From Magnetospirillum sp. 64-120 (lineage in GTDB: Bacteria; Pseudomonadota; Alphaproteobacteria; Rhodospirillales; Magnetospirillaceae): a stretch of DNA of 64,000 nucleotides. The position numbers and the translations under genes were made by a program. Positions 57,470-64,000 of this stretch are shown here, one piece after another (the first letter of the stretch is position 1; each line of letters starts with the position of its first letter). The notes under the pieces are model-generated. The model did no database searches. It had not been told where the DNA came from and saw only the letters and a program-made list of their open reading frames with translations. The stretch is from the NCBI GenBank assembly GCA_001898825.1, contig MKVK01000011.1, forward strand, positions 62,001 to 126,000, read 5' to 3'.

Positions 57470-58930
57470 ATGACCGAGACTTTCGACCTCATGCCGGTCC
57501 TGCCGGAGCTGCTGGTCGTCCTGGCGGCCATGGGGCTGTTGATGCTGGGCGTCTTCCGCAAGGGAGACGGCACCGCGTCCACCACCTCGCTGGCGGCGGT
57601 GACGCTGCTGGTGGCCATGCTGCTGACCTGGGCGGTCGGCGGTGCCGAACGGGTGCTTGCCTTCGGCGGCCTGTTCGTGCTGGACCCCTTCGCGGTGTTC
57701 GCCAAGGTGGCCATCCTGGCCGCCTCGACCATCGCCTTGGTGATGTCGCTCAACTACCTGGACAAGGAAAAGCTGGGCCGCTTCGAATATCCCATCCTGA
57801 TCCTGCTCGCCACTTTGGGCATGATGATGATGGTGTCGGCCAACGACTTCCTGTCGCTGTATCTGGGCCTTGAAACCCAGTCGCTGTCGCTTTACGTGCT
57901 GGCGGCCTTCCATCGCGACAGCACCAAGGCCACCGAGTCGGGCCTGAAGTACTTCGTGCTGGGTTCGTTGGCCTCGGGCATGCTGTTGTACGGCGTGTCG
58001 CTGGTCTATGGCTTCTCGGGCACCACGTCGTTCGACGGCCTGGCCAAGATCTTCGGCGGCGAGCACGCGGCGCACCCGCATCTGGGTTTCGTCGCCGGTC
58101 TGGTCTTCGTTCTGGCCGGTCTGGCCTTCAAGATCTCGGCGGCGCCGTTCCACATGTGGACCCCTGACGTCTATGAAGGCGCGCCGACCCCGGTGACTTC
58201 CTTCTTCGCCGTCGCCCCCAAGATCGCCGCCATGGCTTTGCTGGTGCGCGTCATGACCGGGCCGTTCGGCGACATGACCGAACAATGGCGTCAGATCATT
58301 GTGTTCATCGCCTTGGGTTCCATGTTCGTCGGCGCCTTCGCCGCCATCGCGCAGTCCAACATCAAGCGTCTGATGGCCTATTCGTCCATCGGCCATGTGG
58401 GCTTCATGCTGGCCGGTGTCGCCGCCGGCACTGCCGCCGGCGTCCAGGCCGTGCTGGTCTACCTGGGCATCTATCTGACCATGAACGTGGGCGTCTTCGC
58501 CGTCATCTTGTCCATGCGTCAGAAGGGCCGTCTGGTGGAGGGCATCGACGATCTGGCCGGCTTGGGCAAGACCAACCCGGCCATGGCCGCCGCCATGGCG
58601 GTGCTGATGTTCTCCATGGCCGGCATTCCGCCCATGGCTGGCTTCATCGGTAAGTTCTATGTGTTCAAGGCGGCGGTCGACGCCGGCCTTTATACCTTGG
58701 CCATCATCGGCGTGCTGACCAGCGTGGTGTCGGCCTATTACTATCTGCGCATCATCAAGGTGATGTATTTCGACGAGGCGGTGGAAAGCTTCGACCGTGC
58801 CAGCAGCAAGGCCCTGGGCCTGGTGATGGCGGCGGCGACCGTGGTCAACATCGTTTTCGTCGCCGTTCCCGGTCCGCTGCTGACCAGCGCCAAGGCTGCC
58901 GCCGCGGTGTTGTTCCCGGCCGCGGGGTGA
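57470..58930 (+). CDS. nuoN: NADH-quinone oxidoreductase subunit N
   Basis: The 486-residue antiporter-like subunit has about 14 helices. Motifs include [20 protein letters not shown] (conserved Glu) and [20 protein letters not shown], and [16 protein letters not shown] follows. The ATG at 57470 is behind AGGGGG with seven bases between. The final nuo gene overlaps birA at TGATG, so birA-coaX-rnj probably read from the same transcript. Confidence 0.97.
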   Translation: MTETFDLMPVLPELLVVLAAMGLLMLGVFRKGDGTASTTSLAAVTLLVAMLLTWAVGGAERVLAFGGLFVLDPFAVFAKVAILAASTIALVMSLNYLDKEKLGRFEYPILILLATLGMMMMVSANDFLSLYLGLETQSLSLYVLAAFHRDSTKATESGLKYFVLGSLASGMLLYGVSLVYGFSGTTSFDGLAKIFGGEHAAHPHLGFVAGLVFVLAGLAFKISAAPFHMWTPDVYEGAPTPVTSFFAVAPKIAAMALLVRVMTGPFGDMTEQWRQIIVFIALGSMFVGAFAAIAQSNIKRLMAYSSIGHVGFMLAGVAAGTAAGVQAVLVYLGIYLTMNVGVFAVILSMRQKGRLVEGIDDLAGLGKTNPAMAAAMAVLMFSMAGIPPMAGFIGKFYVFKAAVDAGLYTLAIIGVLTSVVSAYYYLRIIKVMYFDEAVESFDRASSKALGLVMAAATVVNIVFVAVPGPLLTSAKAAAAVLFPAAG

Positions 58931-59676
58931 TGATATCGGCAAACCTGCCGGCGCCGTTCACGCTGATCAGCCTGGACGACGTCGGCAGCACCAACGACGA
59001 AGCACGGCGGCTGTCCCAAACCGAGGCGGCCGCCGATTTGCTTGTGGTGTCAGCTGTTACACAAAGCGCCGGCCGTGGACGGCGTGGCCGCGCCTGGGTC
59101 AGCCCTGCCGGCAATCTGCATGCGTCGTGGCTGATCCGTGTCGAATCCCTGCATCATGCCGCCCAATTGGGTTTCGCCGCCGCCGCCGCCCTGGTGGCGG
59201 CGCTGGCGGAATTGGTCCCCGGCCCGGAATTCCAGGCCAAATGGCCCAACGACGTTCTGGCTGCGGGGCGCAAGTGTTGCGGCATGTTGCTGGAATCGGC
59301 CGGTTCCCACTGGCTGGTGCTGGGGATCGGGGTGAACGTAGTGGCGGCGCCGCCGCCAGAGGGCTTGAACCACCCCGCCTGCAGTCTGGCCGATCATGGC
59401 TATGACGGCGGGGCAGGGGCGGTGTTGGAGGCGTTCTGCCGCCATTTCCATCCCTTGCTGACCGCGTGGCGGCAAACCGGTTTCGCCCCTGTCCGTGCCG
59501 CTTGGCTGGGCTGTGCCCGGGGATTGGGGCAGCCCACCGTGGTCCGTTTGGAAAATGACACCCTGACCGGCACTTTCGCCGGACTTGACGACGAAGGCGC
59601 CCTGCTTTTGGATCAAGGCGCGTCGGGTGTCCGTCGTATCCTGGCCGGGGACGTGTTCTTCCCCGATGCCCGCTAA
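58930..59676 (+). CDS. birA: Biotin-[acetyl-CoA-carboxylase] ligase
   Basis: The 248-residue enzyme activates biotin and transfers it to the carboxylase carrier protein. Motifs are GSTNDEARR, the biotinyl-AMP loop [17 protein letters not shown], and KWPNDVL. No N-terminal winged helix is present, so it should be a ligase only and not a biotin repressor. Its start shares an A with the nuoN stop; GTG at 58927 is an alternative. Confidence 0.94.
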   Translation: MISANLPAPFTLISLDDVGSTNDEARRLSQTEAAADLLVVSAVTQSAGRGRRGRAWVSPAGNLHASWLIRVESLHHAAQLGFAAAAALVAALAELVPGPEFQAKWPNDVLAAGRKCCGMLLESAGSHWLVLGIGVNVVAAPPPEGLNHPACSLADHGYDGGAGAVLEAFCRHFHPLLTAWRQTGFAPVRAAWLGCARGLGQPTVVRLENDTLTGTFAGLDDEGALLLDQGASGVRRILAGDVFFPDAR

Positions 59677-59690
59677 CCTGGAGGCCCGCC

Positions 59691-60470
59691 ATGCTTCTGG
59701 CCATTGATGCCGGCAACACCAACATCGTCTTCGCCGTTTTCGACGGCGAACAGGTTCGCGGCGAATGGCGCGCGTCCACCCATACCGACCGCACCGCCGA
59801 CGAATTGGGGGTGTGGCTGATGCAATTGCTGACCACCGAGAACCTGAAGCGCGAAGATATCTCGGCGGTGATCATCGCGTCCGTGGTGCCGGCCATCGTC
59901 TTCAACCTGAAGACCCTGTGCCGCCGCTATTTCGGTTGCGAACCGCGGGTGGTTGGCGATGAAAACGTCCAATTGGGTATCAAGATCCTGCTGGACCGTC
60001 CCGAGGAAGTGGGCGCCGACCGTCTTGTCAACGCGGTGGCGGCGCACAAATTCTATCAAGGGCCGCTGATCGTCATCGATTTCGGCACGGCGACCACCTT
60101 CGACGTGGTGGACGTGCATGGCAATTATTGCGGCGGCGCCATCGCGCCGGGCATCAACCTGTCGCTGGAGGCGCTGCACATGGCCGCCGCCAAGCTGCCG
60201 CGGGTCGCCATCGGCCGACCCAAGCAGGTGATCGGCAAGGCGACGGTTCCGGCCATGATGTCGGGCATTTTTTGGGGGTATGTTGGATTGATCGAAGGCT
60301 TGGTACGTCGTATGGAAGAGGAGTTCGGGTCCAAGATGCTGGTGGTCGCCACCGGCGGTCTGGCGCCGCTTTTCGCCGAATCGACCCCGGTGATCAATGA
60401 ACTGGCGTCCGACCTGACCTTGCGCGGCCTGTTGGAAATCCATCGCCGCAACTCGCCGGTGCGGGCATGA
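59691..60470 (+). CDS. coaX: Type III pantothenate kinase
   Basis: The 259-residue kinase makes 4'-phosphopantothenate, the first step toward coenzyme A. It has the ASKHA phosphate-1 loop [17 protein letters not shown], the pantothenate site [15 protein letters not shown], and the second phosphate loop [22 protein letters not shown] precedes the ATG. It overlaps rnj by four bases. birA-coaX-rnj is a common alphaproteobacterial order. Confidence 0.96.
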   Translation: MLLAIDAGNTNIVFAVFDGEQVRGEWRASTHTDRTADELGVWLMQLLTTENLKREDISAVIIASVVPAIVFNLKTLCRRYFGCEPRVVGDENVQLGIKILLDRPEEVGADRLVNAVAAHKFYQGPLIVIDFGTATTFDVVDVHGNYCGGAIAPGINLSLEALHMAAAKLPRVAIGRPKQVIGKATVPAMMSGIFWGYVGLIEGLVRRMEEEFGSKMLVVATGGLAPLFAESTPVINELASDLTLRGLLEIHRRNSPVRA

Positions 60471-62140
60471 TTCCGGGCAAGGACGAACTGTTTTTCCTGC
60501 CCCTGGGTGGGGCCGGCGAAATCGGCATGAACATGAACTTGTACGGCCATGCCGGCAAATGGCTGATGGTCGATTGCGGGGTGACCTTCGGCGACGACAC
60601 CATGCCGATGATCGACGTGGTGATGGCCGATCCTTCTTGGATCGAGGAACAGGCCGAGCGTCTGGCCGGCATCGTCATCACCCATGGTCACGAAGACCAT
60701 GTGGGGGCGGTGCACTATCTGTGGCAACGCCTGCGTTGCCCGGTTTACGCCAGCCCGTTCGCCGCCGCCATCCTGATCAACAAGCTGCACGAAGTGGGTT
60801 TGCAGCGCGAAGTCCCGGTCCATATCGTGGTGCCGGGGAAAAAATTCGACGTCGGCCCCTTCAACGTGGAAATGATCGGGCTGACCCATTCCATTCCCGA
60901 ACCCAATTCCCTGGCCATCCGCACCAAGGCGGGCACGGTGCTGCATACCGGTGACTGGAAGTTCGATCCAGACCCGCTGATCAGCGGTCCCGCCGACACG
61001 GAAAGCCTGCGCCGCATCGGCAACGAAGGTGTCCTGGCCATGGTGGGCGATTCCACCAATGTCTTCACCCGTGGCCATTCCGGGTCGGAAGCGGAAGTGC
61101 GCGCCAATCTGATCGGCTTGCTGTCGCGCTTTGACGGTCGCATCGCCATTTCCTGTTTCGCCACCAACGTGGCGCGACTGGAAAGCGTCGCCTTGGCCGC
61201 CGAAGCCAACGGCCGCTCGGTCGCCCTGGTCGGCCGGTCGTTGTGGCGCATCGAAAAGGCGGCCCGTGATTTGGGCTATCTGAAAGACATCGCGCCCTTC
61301 CTGAACGACCGCGACGCCGCCCATCTGCCCGCCGACAAGGTGGTGTTCCTGTGCACCGGCAGCCAGGGCGAGGCGCGAGCGGCGCTGTCGCGCATCGCCG
61401 CCGGCGACCATCCGGCGGTGAAGCTGTCCAAGGGCGACGTGGTGATCTTTTCCTCGCGCATCATCCCCGGCAACGAAAAGCCCATCTATCGTTTGCAGAA
61501 CGATCTGGTGCGCATGGGGGTCGAGGTGATCACCGACCGTGACGAGGATATCCACGTTTCCGGCCACCCGGCCCGCGACGAGATGGAAGCCATGTACCAA
61601 TATGTGCGCCCCCGCATCGCCATTCCGGTGCACGGCGAGGCCCGCCACGTCAAGGAACACTGCGCCCTGGCCCGGGCGTGCGGGGTGACGGAAACCTTGG
61701 CCATCGAGAACGGCGCCATGGTGCGCCTAGCCCCCGGAGCGGCGGAAGTGGTGGACCATGTGCCCACCGGCCGCCTGGCTGTCGATGGTCAGGCGTTGGA
61801 AGGCGGACCGCGCTTGGTGCGTCTGGATTCGGCGGTGCTGCGCGACCGTCGCCGCATGGTGTTCAACGGCTCATGCGTGTGCACCATCGTCGCCGACCGC
61901 AAGGGCAAGCTGTTGGGCGACCCGCAGGTCACCGCGCTGGGTCTGCTGGATGCCGAACATTTCGCCGAGGAACACGAGACGGTGGTGGAAGCCGCCCGCG
62001 AAGCCTTTGAAGAACTGCCGCTGAAGGCCCGCCAGGACGACGAGGTGGCGGCGGAAGCCGTGCGCCGTGCCGTCCGCCGGGAATTGAAGACCATGCTGAA
62101 CCACAAGCCGATCACCACGGTGCATCTGGTCCGGGTTTAG
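60467..62140 (+). CDS. rnj: Ribonuclease J
   Basis: The 557-residue nuclease degrades and processes RNA with endonuclease and 5'-exonuclease activity. The metallo-beta-lactamase site is [16 protein letters not shown] (H73, H75, D77, H78). The beta-CASP segments and a C-terminal domain follow, ending [12 protein letters not shown]. It starts within the coaX stop. A second, damaged copy of its last 35-40 codons lies about 570 bases downstream. Confidence 0.95.
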   Translation: MIPGKDELFFLPLGGAGEIGMNMNLYGHAGKWLMVDCGVTFGDDTMPMIDVVMADPSWIEEQAERLAGIVITHGHEDHVGAVHYLWQRLRCPVYASPFAAAILINKLHEVGLQREVPVHIVVPGKKFDVGPFNVEMIGLTHSIPEPNSLAIRTKAGTVLHTGDWKFDPDPLISGPADTESLRRIGNEGVLAMVGDSTNVFTRGHSGSEAEVRANLIGLLSRFDGRIAISCFATNVARLESVALAAEANGRSVALVGRSLWRIEKAARDLGYLKDIAPFLNDRDAAHLPADKVVFLCTGSQGEARAALSRIAAGDHPAVKLSKGDVVIFSSRIIPGNEKPIYRLQNDLVRMGVEVITDRDEDIHVSGHPARDEMEAMYQYVRPRIAIPVHGEARHVKEHCALARACGVTETLAIENGAMVRLAPGAAEVVDHVPTGRLAVDGQALEGGPRLVRLDSAVLRDRRRMVFNGSCVCTIVADRKGKLLGDPQVTALGLLDAEHFAEEHETVVEAAREAFEELPLKARQDDEVAAEAVRRAVRRELKTMLNHKPITTVHLVRV

Positions 62141-62157
62141 CGGGGCTTTTCACGCGA

Positions 62158-62185
62158 TTGCGTCGACATGACATCGATGTATCGT
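62158..62185 (+). promoter_or_regulatory. Weak candidate promoter of the HXXEE gene
   Basis: TTGCGT (62158-62163) and TATCGT (62180-62185) are separated by 16 bases. Both are partial matches and lie just past the rnj stop, 25 bases before the next start. Confidence 0.3.
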
Positions 62186-62209
62186 ATTGGCCGCAGGGGA
62201 GGGGGATGA

Positions 62210-62695
62210 ATGAGGAGGCCGACTTTCGAGCAGTTTCTGTGGGTCATGCCCGCAGCCTACGCTATCCATATCCCCGAAGAGTTTCTCACCGGTTTTCCGG
62301 CCTGGATGGCGACTCATATGCATGCGTCGATGGACGCCCAGGGCTTCATGCTGAACAACGCCCTGTTTATGGCCATCTTGCTGTCAGTGTCGCTTTGGGC
62401 CAGCAAGACGCGTTCGGCGCTGCCGGCTTTTGTCCACCTGAGTTGGGCCAGCGGCAACCTGTTCTGGAACTTCATCTTCCATCTGTGGACAACCGTTCAG
62501 GCCGACAGCTATTCGCCTGGCTTGGTGTCGGCGACCCTGCTGTATTATCCGATTTCGATCTGGGCGGGTGTGCTGGCGGTCAAAGAGCGCCGGCTGACCC
62601 CGGGAGCCGTCTTCGGGGCCTTCGCCATTGGCGCCGGGCTGATGCTGTTCGTCATCTGGGCTGGGCTGTGGCGGTTCCACCTACCTTTTGCCTGA
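62210..62695 (+). CDS. HXXEE-family membrane protein
   Basis: The 161-residue protein has about four membrane helices. The N-terminal HIPEE motif (AYAIHIPEEFLTGFP) is the mark of the HXXEE family, whose function is unknown; the His and Glu residues are thought to bind a metal. Further His residues occur in THMHASMDAQ and a FWNFIFHLW helix. A very strong AGGGGAGGGGG precedes the ATG. It lies between rnj and a decayed copy of the rnj 3' end, suggesting that it was inserted as a unit. Confidence 0.85.
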   Translation: MRRPTFEQFLWVMPAAYAIHIPEEFLTGFPAWMATHMHASMDAQGFMLNNALFMAILLSVSLWASKTRSALPAFVHLSWASGNLFWNFIFHLWTTVQADSYSPGLVSATLLYYPISIWAGVLAVKERRLTPGAVFGAFAIGAGLMLFVIWAGLWRFHLPFA

Positions 62696-62706
62696 TGCGC
62701 AGGATT

Positions 62707-62811
62707 AAGGCCCGCCAGGATCACGAAGTAGCGGCGTACCGCTTCCGCCGCGAGCATGAAGACCATGCTGAACCATAAGCCGATCACCACCGTGCATCTG
62801 GTTCGGGTGTA
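62707..62811 (+). pseudogene. Remnant of the 3' end of an rnj homologue
   Basis: This stretch matches the last 115 bases or so of rnj (62024-62140). AAGGCCCGCCAGGA is shared, followed by similar codons. An 11-base difference in the middle shifts the frame. The last 17 codons read [17 protein letters not shown], identical to the intact gene, with only silent changes such as CAC to CAT and GTC to GTT. It has no start, so it is not expressed as a protein. Confidence 0.8.
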
Positions 62812-62860
62812 AAAAGCAAGTCCGCCAAAGGTACGATTGACCGCAAGTGGTGTTACCGCC

Positions 62861-64000
62861 ATGGTCGCGGTTATGCATACCGGAACGACTTCCGCCATGA
62901 ATTTGGCCCTGCGGGTTCTGCTGCCGTTCTCTGGCGGTTATTTCCTGTCTTATCTGTACCGCACGGTGAACGCGGTGCTGGCCCCCAACATCGCCGCCGA
63001 CATCGCCCTGGATGCCGGGGCGTTGGGGCTGATGACCGGCATGTATCTGCTGGCCTTCGGGTCGTTCCAGCTGCCCTTGGGGGTTTTGCTGGATCGTTTC
63101 GGCCCGCGCCGGGTCGAAGCCGCGCTTCTGGTCTTCGCCGCCATGGGGGCGGCACTGTTCGCCACCGCCGAACATGCCGGCACCTTGATCCTGGGGCGGG
63201 CCCTGGTGGGCTTGGGGGTGTCGGCCTGCCTGATGGCGTCCATCAAGGCCAATGTCCAATTCTATCCGCCGCGCCGACTGGCCCTGGTCAACGGCATCAT
63301 CTTGTTCGCCGGTGGCTTGGGGGCGGTCGCCGCCACCCAACCGGTGCAGATGGCCCTGGGCTTCATGGATTGGCGGGGCGTTTTTTGGGTCCTGTCGGGG
63401 TTGACCCTGGCCATGTCGGTGGTGTTGTTCGTCACCGTGCCGGAAAAGTCCGCCGGGGCCAGTTCGGGTTCGGTGTTGTCGCAGCTGCGCGGCGTCGCCG
63501 ATATCTGTCGTAATCCCGATTTCCTGCGGGTGATGCCGGCCACCGCCATGACCTTGGGCTCGTTCATGGCCATTCAAGGCCTGTGGGCGGGGCCGTGGAT
63601 GCGCGACGTCGCCGGCCTGGACGGCGGTGGCATCGCCCAGGCGCTGATGATGATGGCCGCCGGCATGGCCTTGGGCTATCTGCTGTGGGGTGTGGTCACC
63701 GACATGCTGGCTCGTTTTCGCATACCGCTTTTGGCCGTGGCTTTGTTCGGCATGGCTTGGTACGTGGCGTCGCTTGCGGCCATGGCCTTGGGGGTGGTGG
63801 TGATTCCCAATCTGCTGGCCGCCAGTTTCGGCTTTGCCGGGGCGTCCACCGCTTTGTGCTATGTGGTGGTGGCGCAGTCGGTGCCGCCCACCATGTCGGG
63901 ACGGGCCACCACCAGCTTGAACCTGATCATCTTCGCCGCCGCCTTCGCCCTGCAATGGGGGTTGGGGGCGGTGATCAACCTGTGGCCGAAAGTGGGGGCG
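62861..64000 (+). CDS. Major facilitator superfamily transporter, truncated by the window edge
   Basis: The open reading frame runs at least 380 codons to the end of the window. It encodes about 11 or more membrane helices, with the MFS loop pattern GVLLDRFGPRRVEAAL between helices 2 and 3 and GRALVGLGVSACLMASI in helix 4. It resembles secondary transporters of the MFS superfamily. No substrate is indicated. In-frame ATG codons at 62861, 62873 and 62897 are possible starts, and none has a clear ribosome site. The frame around MNLALRVLLPFSGGYF (62897) best fits an MFS N-terminus. Confidence 0.85.
   Translation, partial: MVAVMHTGTTSAMNLALRVLLPFSGGYFLSYLYRTVNAVLAPNIAADIALDAGALGLMTGMYLLAFGSFQLPLGVLLDRFGPRRVEAALLVFAAMGAALFATAEHAGTLILGRALVGLGVSACLMASIKANVQFYPPRRLALVNGIILFAGGLGAVAATQPVQMALGFMDWRGVFWVLSGLTLAMSVVLFVTVPEKSAGASSGSVLSQLRGVADICRNPDFLRVMPATAMTLGSFMAIQGLWAGPWMRDVAGLDGGGIAQALMMMAAGMALGYLLWGVVTDMLARFRIPLLAVALFGMAWYVASLAAMALGVVVIPNLLAASFGFAGASTALCYVVVAQSVPPTMSGRATTSLNLIIFAAAFALQWGLGAVINLWPKVGA

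Noticed and set aside
55925-58942. Antisense open frame of over 1000 codons across nuoM and nuoN
   Set aside because: It runs opposite to two certain complex I genes and has a His/Gln/Asp/Gly-rich composition typical of the antisense frame of GC-rich genes. No domain is recognisable.
62158-62778. Plus-strand frame of 206 codons overlapping the HXXEE gene
   Set aside because: Its product is not membrane-like, while the overlapping frame has the HIPEE motif, membrane helices and a strong ribosome site. Its tail only reads through the rnj remnant.

Overview
The window looks like chromosome from a microaerophilic, GC-rich alphaproteobacterium of the Rhodospirillales, most likely Magnetospirillum or a close relative. 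The evidence is the alphaproteobacterial gene order (tig-clpP-clpX-lon-HU; a 14-gene nuo operon followed by birA-coaX-rnj), the wealth of chemoreceptors, a globin-coupled receptor, and a 119-residue CULT-domain protein that, from memory, closely resembles the bacterial cereblon homologue described from M. gryphiswaldense. I see no phage, insertion sequence, CRISPR array or rRNA. Layout: 1-360 holds the end of a heme-copper oxidase subunit III/NorE-like gene and a NorF-like small subunit. 456-5330 carries a patatin-fold protein without the usual catalytic residues, a chemoreceptor paired with a secreted Cache protein, and a ParA-like ATPase with a C-terminal membrane helix. 5390-16600 is one tightly overlapping chemosensory operon: CheW, CheR-TPR, CheW, a PilJ-type receptor, CheA with a receiver, CheB, two receiver-bearing histidine kinases and a DUF2478 protein. 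It resembles Wsp-type systems but has no diguanylate cyclase and no free CheY. Converging on it, 16597-19120 is a minus-strand operon in which a NIT sensor, a chemoreceptor signalling half and a STAS protein are separate polypeptides. 19282-24871 holds trmFO and a run of small proteins: a tandem DUF4170, a thioredoxin-like ferredoxin, the cereblon-like CULT protein, a tandem parvulin and two tiny membrane proteins, ending with gltA. 24951-35185 contains gltX, an ABC exporter pair, comEC, a D-amino-acid dehydrogenase, the NAD(P)HX repair enzyme and malonyl-CoA decarboxylase. 35237-36568 is a globin-coupled chemoreceptor. From 36852 onward are housekeeping genes: tRNA-Leu, tig, clpP, clpX, lon, HU, a GNAT enzyme, tRNA-Val, tRNA-Asp, nuoA-N, birA, coaX and rnj. 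The window ends with an HXXEE membrane protein bracketed by a second, decayed copy of the rnj 3' end, and a truncated MFS transporter. Functionally the window joins respiration (nuo, an oxidase or NO-reductase accessory pair) with extensive energy, redox or gas sensing (globin, NIT, Cache and PilJ receptors) and cytoplasmic protein quality control. Most large antisense reading frames are GC-driven shadows of the genes listed here. Start codons were chosen by Shine-Dalgarno spacing and overlap with the upstream gene, so several are shorter than the longest possible reading frame.
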